A stretch of DNA of 64,000 nucleotides from Micrococcaceae bacterium (GTDB lineage Bacteria; Actinomycetota; Actinomycetes; Actinomycetales; Micrococcaceae), in contig JAODMR010000141.1 of the NCBI GenBank assembly GCA_025465475.1, positions 25,425 to 89,424 of the forward strand, given 5' to 3'. The first letter of the stretch is position 1, and the number at the start of each line of letters is the position of its first letter. A program made the translations under genes and the position numbers. Positions 39,034-47,841 of the stretch are shown in pieces. The notes under the pieces were generated by a model. The model saw only the letters and a list, made by a program, of their open reading frames with translations, had not been told where the DNA came from and did no database searches.

Positions 39034-39276
39034 GTGAATCACCAGTACGAAGTTGCGGTTTTGTCCTCCAGCTCCGACCCGCATGACTGGGGCCCTGCCA
39101 TGGCCGCTGCGACGACGCAGCTGGCGGAGCTCGTGCAGACCGACGACGGGCCGGCGCTCAGGGATCTGTTCCGTCAGGACCGTCACCTCACGATCACTGA
39201 GACCGATGACGGTGTCAGGGTTGGCCTCGGCTGGGATCCGCCTGGCGGCGGCACCCCGGCTGCCGATGCGCACTGA
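39034..39276 (+). CDS. Small hypothetical protein
   Basis: An 80-residue protein starting at a GTG with GGAG close upstream. It is acidic with no membrane segment; a strand-helix-strand pattern is suggested by YEVAVLSSSSD, TTQLAELVQTDDG and HLTITETDDGVRVGLGW. It was not recognised. Good codon use and a ribosome site favour a real gene. Confidence 0.55.
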   Translation: MNHQYEVAVLSSSSDPHDWGPAMAAATTQLAELVQTDDGPALRDLFRQDRHLTITETDDGVRVGLGWDPPGGGTPAADAH

Positions 39277-39311
39277 CCCGGCGGGACCGTCCCGGCCCAA
39301 GACACCAGGGG

Positions 39312-40127
39312 TCACGCTGCTTTGACGGGCGTCTTCCCGTTACTGGAACCAGCGGCCTGGTTTTCGCGGGCCAGGAACGCGCTCAGTTCGCCGATGGTGC
39401 TCATCAACGGGGCGGGAAAAACGACGGTGGTATTTTTATCCACCCCAATCTCGACCAGGGATTGCAGGTTGCGCAACTGGAGCGCCAGGGGGTGCGCCAT
39501 CATGGTGTCAGAGGCGTCTCCAAGTGCGGCCGCGGCGATCGCTTCCCCCTCGGCGGCGATGATTTTGGCCCGTTTCTCCCGTTCGGCTTCGGCTTGCCGG
39601 GCCATGGCACGCTTCATCGTTTCGGGCAGTTGGATGTCCTTCAGTTCCACCAGAGTGACCTCAACGCCCCATTCGACGGTGAGAACGTCCAGAATCTCGC
39701 GGATGTCCTGGTTGATGCGTTCCGTTTCGGACAGGGTCTGATCAAGGGTGTGCCGGCCGACGACTTTTCGGAGCGTGGTCTGGGCGATTTGGTTGATAGC
39801 GGCAGCCACGTTTTCGATAGCCACCACAGACTTCACCGCGTCCACGACCCGGTAGTAGGCAACAGCGGAGACGTCAACGCTGACGTTGTCCTGCGTGATG
39901 ATTCCCTGCGACTGGATCGGCATGGTGACGATCCGCAGGCTCACCAACGGAAGCCGGTCAACAATGGGAATGATCAGCCGAAACCCCGGCATTCTTATGC
40001 CCACAACGCGGCCCAATCGGAACAGCACACCCTGCTCGTACTGCCTCACAATGCGGATCGACGACCTCGCCACGATGGCCAACACAATAACGACGACAAC
40101 CACGACAACAATGGTGGTGGGGTCCAT
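39312..40127 (-). CDS. Slipin family SPFH/band 7 membrane protein
   Basis: A 271-residue stomatin-like protein. One N-terminal membrane segment (about residues 5-24, a long Val/Ile run) precedes the SPFH domain ([53 protein letters not shown]). A charged helical region, [17 protein letters not shown], typical of oligomerising slipins, follows. The ATG at 40127 has GGGAGGGG about seven bases upstream; the frame is open further to 40262. Slipins organise membrane microdomains. It is convergent with the small hypothetical gene. Confidence 0.92.
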   Translation of the reverse strand: MDPTTIVVVVVVVIVLAIVARSSIRIVRQYEQGVLFRLGRVVGIRMPGFRLIIPIVDRLPLVSLRIVTMPIQSQGIITQDNVSVDVSAVAYYRVVDAVKSVVAIENVAAAINQIAQTTLRKVVGRHTLDQTLSETERINQDIREILDVLTVEWGVEVTLVELKDIQLPETMKRAMARQAEAEREKRAKIIAAEGEAIAAAALGDASDTMMAHPLALQLRNLQSLVEIGVDKNTTVVFPAPLMSTIGELSAFLARENQAAGSSNGKTPVKAA

Positions 40128-40294
40128 GGGGATCCCCTCCCTTAACCTTGGGGCCGGCGGAACCGGGACGGCAGCGACGTGGGGCCCTGCTCCCATTCTC
40201 CCACCAATCCGCGCATCCACCACGAGGAAATTCACCACCCGACACGACACAGGGCAGGCCACTGAAGCGTTAACCAGATGGAAGGGTTAATGCC

Positions 40295-40843
40295 ATGAAG
40301 CATGTGCCGGCAATGAACAGCGGAATCGTTGAAAGGGCCATGATCGGGGGACATCTGGACCTGCCCGGCCTTCCCGAAGGAGTGACCGTGCGAACGGGCG
40401 AGGCAGCCATGACAGAGCTGTGGGCCGATCTGGAGGCGTTCCTGGCCGAGGTTCCCCTTAGGCTCCGCCCGGGCGCGATTGCCAAGGCCCGTAAGTACTC
40501 GAGGATCGTCGCGGCACTGCTGGCCCTGCACCCGCAGGCCGCCCTGTGCAACGACAAATCCCGCGGCTTTCGGATCACGCGACGAGAGGAAGGATATGCC
40601 GGGTCAGGTTCCCTACTTGCGATCGAACATCACGTCATCCTTCCGCAGTCCACCGGCGGGTACCTCTACGCCGACGTCGCCCTGGACATCTCTCAAGGCC
40701 AGGTGGACGTCCGGACGAACTGCTGGCGCGAAAGCTTCCCGGCGGATATTCCCGCTCCTACCGGGTACAACCGGCGGGACGACGAACGCGTGGTGGCGTG
40801 CTCCGCGGCGATCAAGGCCTACATGGCGGACATCGCCGCCTGA
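40295..40843 (+). CDS. Hypothetical protein, not recognised
   Basis: A 182-residue soluble protein with no membrane helix. It has a helical N-terminal half (AAMTELWADLEAFLAEVPL, KARKYSRIVAALLALHP) and a strand-rich second half (SLLAIEHHVILPQSTGGY, LYADVALDISQGQVDVRTN). It is divergent from the slipin gene. No function is proposed. Confidence 0.6.
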   Translation: MKHVPAMNSGIVERAMIGGHLDLPGLPEGVTVRTGEAAMTELWADLEAFLAEVPLRLRPGAIAKARKYSRIVAALLALHPQAALCNDKSRGFRITRREEGYAGSGSLLAIEHHVILPQSTGGYLYADVALDISQGQVDVRTNCWRESFPADIPAPTGYNRRDDERVVACSAAIKAYMADIAA

Positions 40844-41031
40844 CCTGAGGCGCCCACGACACCGGAAAGCATGAACCTGACATCGGCGGCATCCCAGGAA
40901 CAGCCCTGGATCGGGCCCAAACGCCGATAGCCACCGGTCCGGAGCTGGCCCGTATGAGCTGCGCCTCACGAGGAGGCTGTCCGCGTTCAGTTCCTGGGGA
41001 CCTGCCCGACGCCTGGCACAGTGACGTGATG

Positions 41032-41883
41032 TCAGGTCGTGGTCAGCGGGGCCACGGGGGTTGAACGGTCAGCGGTGTCCAGGTGCTTCAAGTGGAAGAA
41101 CAGCGGGACCGATCCGCCCACCGCGAGCAGCAGGAACAGGGGAATGACATCCATTGAAGCAAAGGGTGTACCCGGATCCGCGCTTGCCCCGAACCACTGG
41201 TCGGTGGCCACTCCGATAGCCTCAAGCACCAGCATGACAAGCATTGCACCAACCACCAGCTCACCGAGCGGCTGCCGGTTCCAAAGCCACCATGCCCCGC
41301 AGACGAGGACCGGAAGCCAAATGGCGAGGTCCTGCACGAAGACCGGATTTGTGGTCACGCCGGAGCCCTCGAGGAAGCTGGCTGGCTGTTCGCTCAGGAC
41401 AGCAGGAATGACGGTGCGTAACCACACCACCGTATTAAGAACGGCAAGCACGGCAACGTAGACGGCGATACCCCGGACGGGGAGCAACCTGTCGAACCGG
41501 GAACGGAACGCCGCAATGTCAACCTTCCGAACGATCACGGCGATTGACCAGAAGGCCAACGACAGCATCGCCACATAGATCAGGAAAAGGCGGTTGAATG
41601 GCGTCGCAAAAAGGAACAGGACGCTCTGATAGATGATGTACGCCAGAGCTCCCAGCCAAACCACAAGCGCCCGCGCCGAATCACGCCGCGTGAAAAACAT
41701 CGCGGCGACGACCGCTGGAACTGCCAGAACCATTATTACCAGCGCCGTACCGCGAAGGTTGCCCTGCGCAACGGGCGGACCCCCGAGAATATCCGGGATT
41801 AAAAATGAGGCCGTGGAGGCGACAAGTGCCACGATGGCGAGTGCGCCGGAAAGTCGGTACGCAGCAGGTGGCAAGAGGATCAT
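41032..41883 (-). CDS. Hypothetical membrane protein, seven to eight helices
   Basis: A 283-residue polytopic membrane protein with about seven hydrophobic helices evenly spread (for example LSGALAIVALVASTASFLI and ALVIMVLAVPAVVAAMFF) and a short hydrophilic C-terminus. It was not assigned to a family. The ATG at 41883 is chosen; a GTG five codons upstream (VSIERM) is possible, and the open frame beyond that is not protein-like. Confidence 0.7.
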   Translation of the reverse strand: MILLPPAAYRLSGALAIVALVASTASFLIPDILGGPPVAQGNLRGTALVIMVLAVPAVVAAMFFTRRDSARALVVWLGALAYIIYQSVLFLFATPFNRLFLIYVAMLSLAFWSIAVIVRKVDIAAFRSRFDRLLPVRGIAVYVAVLAVLNTVVWLRTVIPAVLSEQPASFLEGSGVTTNPVFVQDLAIWLPVLVCGAWWLWNRQPLGELVVGAMLVMLVLEAIGVATDQWFGASADPGTPFASMDVIPLFLLLAVGGSVPLFFHLKHLDTADRSTPVAPLTTT

Positions 41884-42195
41884 GCGCTCAATGCTCACAC
41901 CGATTCCATGACCCGCCCAGAGGCGGAAGTCACGCTCCACACAGGTCCCAGGGATAACACCGGGTCCCTCCCAGCCGTCTACCCGCCACGGCCCATCCCG
42001 GGAACCGCTACCACCTGGATCCCCCAACACACGCCGGAACACGACCCCCGGGGTGAAAGCCACGCCCATGGGCCAGGCATCGGATAGGGGTCCAGGGGGT
42101 CGCCGACGTCGTCCCGCCGGCGACCGGCCGGCCGTCATAGGAAGCCTCAGATCCAAGGCGAAACGACGCGCCCCGAACAGGGTTGGCTGTGAGCT

Positions 42196-42549
42196 TTACC
42201 TCCGCCGGCTGGCCGAGACGTTCCGCCAGTGAAGGATCACGGCGATGATGATCAGTGGAACATGGATGGCAGGGAGGTGTCTGGCCACCCACTGCGGAAG
42301 ATAGATATCGGTGACTGACCCGGTGCTATCTCCGAGGTTTCGTGCCACGGCGGTGAGAGGACAGTGAAATCCGTTAGCCGCAAACACCAACGTCTCCAGG
42401 CCCACGACCGTGGCTGCCAGCCCGGCCCGGCGATCGGACCGTCCCCGGATACCGGACCACAGGACGTAAAGCATGCACGCCTCGATGGTGAACCACGCGA
42501 TCGTGTGAAATACCCTCACGGCCCGGAGCAGGGTCCTGTGTTCGTCCAT
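42196..42549 (-). CDS. Small hypothetical membrane protein
   Basis: A 117-residue protein with about four hydrophobic segments and a GFHCPLTAVARNLGD motif in the loop after the second, somewhat like the CPLT motif of DUF2784-type proteins. It ends in a basic SASRRR tail. The ATG at 42549 is the first start. The assignment is by resemblance only. Confidence 0.65.
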   Translation of the reverse strand: MDEHRTLLRAVRVFHTIAWFTIEACMLYVLWSGIRGRSDRRAGLAATVVGLETLVFAANGFHCPLTAVARNLGDSTGSVTDIYLPQWVARHLPAIHVPLIIIAVILHWRNVSASRRR

Positions 42550-42831
42550 ACCCTCATGATAGAAGCTCCCTCACGACGGGTTCCGCACCATCTCACCCCT
42601 GGAATGTGAGCCGAAAAATGTTTGCTCAACCGCCATGGTGTGGTGGGCCGGCAACGCCAGTAGCCACGAAGGGCGCCCGCCCAGTGACTGATCCATGCTG
42701 AAGGGTGCGCTCGACGTGCCGGTTTGAAGGTGCGGATCGTGCCTTCCCCGTCCGGGGCGGGTGGCCGGAGGGGACCCGGTCCATCGGCTGCCCTGGGACC
42801 GTCCCGACCTGGGATGCCCGGTCCGGCCCGG

Positions 42832-45264
42832 TCAGCGTCCGGCGCGGGTGACAGGATTGAGCGGGTGTTGGTGGATCCGGAAGAGTGCCTCGATGGCCAG
42901 GACGCCTCCCGCGGCAACAATCAGGCACGAGCGGAGGTGTTCCTGCGGCAGGGGGGCGAGGTCGAAGAAGTCCGCGGTCAGGGGCAGGGCCAGCACAAGC
43001 ACCAGACCGGCGCCCATGACCGCTATCACCAGCAGCCGCCAGCGGTTCAACGGCCGGGAAAGAACGACAAGCACCCAGAGGGCAACGACGGTGAGGACCA
43101 GGACCGAACCGGTCCGTGCCGGGCCTTCCGGGTCGGATGTCCGGAAGTAGATGCTGGTCGCTGTGACGCTGAGGGCGACGATGACGCCCGCAGGAACGGC
43201 GAACGAGAGTGACCGTTTCAGGAAGCCCGGCCGGTACCTGCTGGTATTCGGCATCAACGCCAGGAAGAACGCGGGGATGCCGATGGTGATTCCGTCCGTG
43301 GCGGAGAGTTGGCGGGGCAGGAAGGGGAACCCCCACAGCAACGCCCCGAATATCACCGACAATATGACGGCGTAGGCAGTTTTGGCCAGGAACAGCATGG
43401 ACACCCGTTCGACGTTGGCGATCACCCGCCGCCCCTCGGCCACCACCCCGGGGAGCCTGTCGAACCGGCCATCCAACAGAACCAGGCGCGCCACGGCTTT
43501 CGTCGCCGCAGAGGCGGAGTCCATGGCGATGCCGATATCCGCATGCTTCAGGGCGAGGGCGTCATTGACACCATCACCGGTCATGGCCACGACGTGACCG
43601 CGCCGTTGCAGGGCGCGGACCATGTCTTTCTTTTGTGCGGGAGTGACCCGACCAAAGACGGTATGCCGGTCCAGCACATCGGCCATCTCCCCGGGGTCCT
43701 GGGGCAAACTCCTGGCGTCGTAGCCGTTATCGGTTGCCAGTCCAACCTCCCTGGCCACCGCCGCCACCGTACGGGGGTCATCACCGGAGATGATCCGGAT
43801 CCCCACGCCCTGGTCGGCGAAGTACGCAAGCGTTTGGGCGGCGTCGGGCCTGACCTTCTCCCGGAAGGTCAGAAGAACCACCGGCACGACCGTGGCAGGA
43901 AGGAAGGGGTCTTCCCCGTCGGTCCAGTGCGTTTCCGGGGCATGGGCCAGGATCAGGGTCCGTCGACCTGTTGCGGCGAGGCGGGAGGCGACGGTCAGCG
44001 CGTGGTTGCCCGCGGGGCCGGACGGGTCGAGCACCATGTCCGGGGCTCCCAGCAGCCAGGTCCCGGGGTGGGAGGAACGGGGGCCGAAGGTGACTGCGCT
44101 CCATTTCCTGGTCGATGAGAAAGGCACCGTTGACACGGGTTCAACCCCGCTGCCGTACGGGTAGGGCTCCGTGAGGCACTTGGCCGTGCTGTTGGCGTTG
44201 GGATCGGAGCCGAACCAGCCAAGGGCCACCTGCCATCCGGGGGCCGGTTCAGCTCCAACTGAATGGAAGGCGTCGTAAATGATCCTGCCTTCGGTCAGGG
44301 TCCCCGTCTTGTCCAGACACAGCACGTCCACGCGTGCCAGGCCCTCCACGGCGGCGAGTTCCTGAATCAGCACCTGTTGGCGGGCCAGGCGGATGGCCCC
44401 GATCGCGAAGGCGACGCTCGTGATCAGCACCAGGCCGAGGGGAATCATCGCGATGACGCTTGCCACGGCACCCACCGCACCGGCCTTCCAGGTCCCTGAC
44501 GACAGGGCGTGCTGCCACCCGCCCTGTCCCTGCATTTGTCCATTGATCACGATGGCCATGACCGGCAGCAGTGCCCAGGTGATCCAACGAAGGATCCGGT
44601 TCAAGCCTGCGCGGATCTCCGAATGTACCAGCGAGAAGCGTTTCGCTTCAGCGGTCAGCCGGCTCGCGAAGGACTCGGCTCCCACCCGAACAACCCGGGC
44701 CCTACCCTGTCCGGAGGCCACGCTGGAACCTGACAGCACCTCCGCACCGGCGCCCTTGCCGACCGGTTCGGACTCGCCGGTCAACAACGATTCATCCATT
44801 TCCAGGCCATCGGCGTCCAATATCAGCGCATCGGCAGGGACCTGATCACCTGCCCGCAGAACCAGGACATCGTCCTGAACAACGTCCTCCAACTCAATAT
44901 CCAGGACATCCCCATTCCGCAACACCCGTGCGTGCGGGGAGTTGAGAACAGCCAAACGGTCCAGCGATCTTTTTGCCTTGTACTCCTGCACGACGCCGAT
45001 AAGGGCGTTGCTGACAGCGGCGAAACCAAACAACGCGTCCCGCCACTCGCCCAGGATCAGCAGCAGCAGGAAGCTGCCGGCAACGACCGCATTGAACAGG
45101 GTCAGGACGTTGGCCCGGAATATCTCCCACAAGCTCCGGCTTGAGCTGTCCGGCCGCTTGTTCGTTGACCCTGCCGTGACCCGGGCCGAGACGTCGGCCG
45201 ACGACAGGCCCCGCAACCCTCCGGTGACTAAAGGTACCGACGTCTCAGTCAACCGCGTTTTCAT
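42832..45264 (-). CDS. P-type cation-transporting ATPase (CtpE-like)
   Basis: An 810-residue P-type ATPase. Motifs in order are LLTGESEPVGKG (actuator loop), CLDKTGTLTEG with the phosphorylated Asp, the nucleotide-binding region, and VAMTGDGVNDALALKHADIG. There are about ten helices and no heavy-metal-binding domain. Its size and order resemble the CtpE group, calcium transport in mycobacteria; the ion here is an inference. The ATG at 45264 has GGAG five bases upstream; an ATG at 45309 lacks one. A small gene lies 47 bp before it on the same strand. Confidence 0.9.
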   Translation of the reverse strand: MKTRLTETSVPLVTGGLRGLSSADVSARVTAGSTNKRPDSSSRSLWEIFRANVLTLFNAVVAGSFLLLLILGEWRDALFGFAAVSNALIGVVQEYKAKRSLDRLAVLNSPHARVLRNGDVLDIELEDVVQDDVLVLRAGDQVPADALILDADGLEMDESLLTGESEPVGKGAGAEVLSGSSVASGQGRARVVRVGAESFASRLTAEAKRFSLVHSEIRAGLNRILRWITWALLPVMAIVINGQMQGQGGWQHALSSGTWKAGAVGAVASVIAMIPLGLVLITSVAFAIGAIRLARQQVLIQELAAVEGLARVDVLCLDKTGTLTEGRIIYDAFHSVGAEPAPGWQVALGWFGSDPNANSTAKCLTEPYPYGSGVEPVSTVPFSSTRKWSAVTFGPRSSHPGTWLLGAPDMVLDPSGPAGNHALTVASRLAATGRRTLILAHAPETHWTDGEDPFLPATVVPVVLLTFREKVRPDAAQTLAYFADQGVGIRIISGDDPRTVAAVAREVGLATDNGYDARSLPQDPGEMADVLDRHTVFGRVTPAQKKDMVRALQRRGHVVAMTGDGVNDALALKHADIGIAMDSASAATKAVARLVLLDGRFDRLPGVVAEGRRVIANVERVSMLFLAKTAYAVILSVIFGALLWGFPFLPRQLSATDGITIGIPAFFLALMPNTSRYRPGFLKRSLSFAVPAGVIVALSVTATSIYFRTSDPEGPARTGSVLVLTVVALWVLVVLSRPLNRWRLLVIAVMGAGLVLVLALPLTADFFDLAPLPQEHLRSCLIVAAGGVLAIEALFRIHQHPLNPVTRAGR

Positions 45265-45311
45265 CTCACTCCTGCTGCCGTCCTGTGCCGAAACGGGCGG
45301 AGCCGACATAT

Positions 45312-45566
45312 TCAGGGCTGGACAGAATCGAAGAACCGGTAAACAGGTTCAGCCGGTTCCCTGCTCAGGGAGCTGATGAAGGCACGGTCCTCAGCGGAGA
45401 CGGACGCCTCCCCGTGCTGGTTTTCGTCGTCGTGACCGTGGGTGGCCAGGAGGATGGCCGCGACAATGGTGCGGGGCAGCAGGACACAGCCCGGGTTGTC
45501 GATCAGCCACTGCTGCGTCGAGCCGTCGAGGTGGTTCCAACCGTCTTTGATCTGTATGGATTTCAT
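45312..45566 (-). CDS. Small hypothetical protein upstream of P-type ATPase
   Basis: An 84-residue soluble protein (MKSIQIKDGWNHLDGST start). It contains one mildly hydrophobic segment, GCVLLPRTIVAAILLATHG, and an acidic tail. GGAAGG lies about eight bases before the ATG at 45566. It was not recognised. The short gap to the ATPase gene suggests one operon. Confidence 0.6.
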   Translation of the reverse strand: MKSIQIKDGWNHLDGSTQQWLIDNPGCVLLPRTIVAAILLATHGHDDENQHGEASVSAEDRAFISSLSREPAEPVYRFFDSVQP

Positions 45567-45847
45567 GTCGTGGCCTTCCAGCACACTAGGGGGATTAAAC
45601 GATGTGGTTCCGGTTTCCCGGCTACCCGCGCGGAAATGCGCTTATTGGAAACGGCTTCACCGGACGACCGAAACTCCTCCCGGCCGTCCGGCCCCGAGGC
45701 TCAGCGCACCGGTGCGTTTGACGCCCGGGCAGCAAGGCCCTTCCGCAGTTGCGGGTGCGCTCCACCTCGTTCGGAGCCAGCTGCACGCATCACTCTCCTC
45801 CTCGATCTTCATGCCCATTTGTTCCTGACGGGGCCGTGCTTCGGTAT

Positions 45848-46073
45848 TCATGCGTTGCTGATGACGAATTTGAAGGCTTTTGTTTTCGGTGGCGCGGGAG
45901 TAGGTGGACGGGGCGCCGATGATGGCGTCGAAACCGAGCCGGCAGCAACCAGGAGCGCGGCGAAGTTGACGCTGCCAGACCAGCCTGCGCCGCATCGGTG
46001 GGCCGACATTCACGTTTGCGTTGTCGGGTTGCCCGATTTGCGTCCGGGACCACGGCGACAACATTGGCCCCGG
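45848..46073 (-). pseudogene. Remnant of a zinc-type alcohol dehydrogenase
   Basis: Two fragments in different frames match the intact dehydrogenase encoded at 58898-59953. One is GANVVAVVPDANR at about 46073-46030, like its GAATIVAVDVDTNR NAD-binding strand. The other is a C-terminus, FDAIIGAPSTYSRATENK then AFKFVISNA and a stop at 45848 after a one-base shift, against FDRIMDAYDTFARAAETK and ALKVVITP. Most of the gene is deleted. A DosR-like box lies upstream on the same strand, as it does for the intact gene. The 45570-45847 stretch holds nothing recognised. Confidence 0.5.
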
Positions 46074-46144
46074 ACCACCGCAAGCCAGTGCCGTCACGGC
46101 TGGATCCGTCCATTTGTCGGTGGCCGGTTCCAGCCCTACCCTCA

Positions 46145-46188
46145 ACCCTGCCACCCCGAGCCACACCCGCCCTAGAGTCTTTGGTCCC
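46145..46188 (-). promoter_or_regulatory. DosR-like box and -10 (dehydrogenase remnant)
   Basis: On the minus strand GGGACCAAAGACTCTAG spans 46188-46172. CAGGGT (46150-46145) sits 22 bases on as a -10-like hexamer. It is nearly identical to the box before the intact dehydrogenase operon and points to the dehydrogenase remnant. Confidence 0.55.
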
Positions 46189-46290
46189 CTCAACAGTGCC
46201 GGCTGCAAGGAAAGAAGGAAATGCGTCCCGGCATGGGATCGGGCCGGCGACGGAACAGCCGGGGAAGGACCCCACACCACGGACGCCACG

Positions 46291-46334
46291 GGGACCATTG
46301 GCCCTATGCTTCCGCAAGCCGACCGACGCAGTGT
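46291..46334 (+). promoter_or_regulatory. DosR-like box and -10, universal stress protein
   Basis: GGGACCATTGGCCCTAT (46291-46307) is followed 22 bases on by CAGTGT (46329-46334). The ATG at 46340 is six bases after the hexamer and has no ribosome site, so the transcript may be leaderless. Confidence 0.7.
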
Positions 46335-46339
46335 TGAGC

Positions 46340-46837
46340 ATGGACAACCAGAGCACTTCCCCCGCCCGCCGCGTCGTCGTTGGCGTCGACGGTTCCGACT
46401 ACTCCTCGAAGGCCCTGCAACTGGCCGGCGCTTACAGCACTGATCTGCACGCGGGGCTGGACGTGGTGACCTGCCTGAGCAGGCACGACTTCTATTTCGC
46501 GGCCTTCCCTCCCACCGGTGACCTGTCCACGGAACTCGAAGAAGAAGCGCGGCGGGGAATAGAGGAACTACTGGATCGCACCTTCGGCACCCGCCGGCCC
46601 GCCGACGTGCACATCCGTGTACATCATGGATCTGCGACCTCTGCCCTGGTTGAGGAGAGCAGGCAGGCCCTACTGCTCGTGGTCGGCCGACGCGGACGGG
46701 GAGCCATGAAAAATCAGATCATGGGGTCAGTCAGCGCCGGGTGCGCCTCTCACGCGTACTGCCCGGTCCTGATCGTCGGTGATGGGGCCGACAACACCGT
46801 TCCCTCCCCCAACCCGGCAGAGGTGGCATCCTCCTAG
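46340..46837 (+). CDS. Universal stress protein (UspA family)
   Basis: A 165-residue single-domain universal stress protein. VVVGVDGSDYSSKAL is the first strand and turn, and VVGRRGRGAMKNQIMGSVS carries the ATP-binding G-x2-G-x9-G(S/T)-type loop. In mycobacteria several such proteins are among the most strongly DosR-induced. The ATG at 46340 is chosen because it starts the Usp fold and lies just after the -10; the frame is open upstream to 45998. It is followed by 280 bp holding no recognised gene. Confidence 0.92.
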   Translation: MDNQSTSPARRVVVGVDGSDYSSKALQLAGAYSTDLHAGLDVVTCLSRHDFYFAAFPPTGDLSTELEEEARRGIEELLDRTFGTRRPADVHIRVHHGSATSALVEESRQALLLVVGRRGRGAMKNQIMGSVSAGCASHAYCPVLIVGDGADNTVPSPNPAEVASS

Positions 46838-47117
46838 GCACGACCTGACACCGCTGACCCGTCAGTTTGCGAGGTGCGCATGGGCCGGCCGCCAACCCAC
46901 GGTCGGACCAAACCGAACGCGCGAACGCCCGCTGCGGTGGAACGTGCTGCTGCGCTGCCGTCAACACCATCCGCCGCGCCTTGCTCGGCAAGTGACGCCC
47001 GCCCAGCGTCCGCGCATTCCGTTGTCTCCCCTAAAACGACCGCGTGTGTAGCGTTGGCGGGACCGTCCCGAGGACAGCGCCCGTCACTGGCCCGAATCCA
47101 CTGCACCGTCAGCTGCC

Positions 47118-47160
47118 GTGACTTTAGGCCCTAGCCACCACGGCCCGCCAGGGTGAGGGT
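47118..47160 (+). promoter_or_regulatory. DosR-like box and -10, second universal stress protein
   Basis: GTGACTTTAGGCCCTAG (47118-47134) is followed 21 bases on by GAGGGT (47155-47160). The ATG at 47168 lies at the expected transcription start. GGAG also precedes the ATG, so translation with a leader from another promoter is possible. Confidence 0.65.
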
Positions 47161-47167
47161 GGAGAAC

Positions 47168-47710
47168 ATGACTGACCTCTTCAGGCCCCGGCACTACAGC
47201 CAAGCCACCGGTATCACATCCGCCCTTTCCTCCGACCGGCCGCGCATCGTGGTTGGGGTGGATGGGTCCGAGTGCTCCCTCGAAGCCCTTCGACAGGCCA
47301 TCTCCATTGGGCGGAGCAGGAATGCCGTGGTCGATGCCGTCACGGTGTGGCATTTCCCGTACATCTCCTACTCTCAGCTGCCTGCCCTGCTGTCGGATCC
47401 GGAAGGCGACGCCGGGACCTGCCTAAGAAACGCCCTGGATCAGGTCCTCGGTAGTGACCGGCCCGACTGGCTGAGGGCATGGGCCATTGAAGGCACCCCC
47501 AGCCGGACCCTGATGAGGGAGAGTGCAGGCGCCGAGATGCTCGTACTGGGCAGTAGGGGACGTGGAGGAATTTCCGGCATGCGACCCGGCTCCGTGAGTT
47601 CGGCCTGCGCCGCCCACGCCACGTGCCCCGTGTTGGTCATCCACAATCCCCGGCACAGAGAGGCGCCCTCCCCCGCCATGGTCCCCGCCGGGGAACACCA
47701 GCCCTCATAA
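47168..47710 (+). CDS. Universal stress protein (UspA family)
   Basis: A 180-residue universal stress protein. IVVGVDGSECSLEALRQA is near residue 27 and LVLGSRGRGGISGMRPGSVS is the nucleotide-binding loop. A 25-residue N-terminal lead and a Pro/Ser-rich tail are extra. The ATG at 47168 follows GGAG by five bases. The phosphoketolase gene begins 131 bp downstream on the same strand with no clear box of its own, so the two may form one transcript. Confidence 0.92.
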   Translation: MTDLFRPRHYSQATGITSALSSDRPRIVVGVDGSECSLEALRQAISIGRSRNAVVDAVTVWHFPYISYSQLPALLSDPEGDAGTCLRNALDQVLGSDRPDWLRAWAIEGTPSRTLMRESAGAEMLVLGSRGRGGISGMRPGSVSSACAAHATCPVLVIHNPRHREAPSPAMVPAGEHQPS

Positions 47711-47841
47711 ATCACCACCGGGCGCATTCCCCGGCCGGAACCAAACCCTGGGCCAATCAGGGGCCGAGACATTACCGGCGACGCCGTCGCACGGATGCAC
47801 ACCAGCGCGGCAACTGTTCCCCCAACCCAGCAGAGGTGACC

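Noticed and set aside
45586..45602. Half DosR-like box upstream of the small gene before the first P-type ATPase
   Set aside because: Only the CCCTAG half matches, and it lies about 20 bases from the start codon, out of line with the other sites.
45657..46298. Minus-strand open frame of 213 codons treated as a gene
   Set aside because: Only short stretches resemble a dehydrogenase, split between frames. It is better explained as a pseudogene remnant.
47741..47765. Possible DosR-like box before phosphoketolase (GGGCCAATCAGGGGCC)
   Set aside because: Only loosely palindromic, wrong halves and no NANNNT hexamer at the shared spacing that I would trust. The gene is more likely read from the upstream universal stress promoter.
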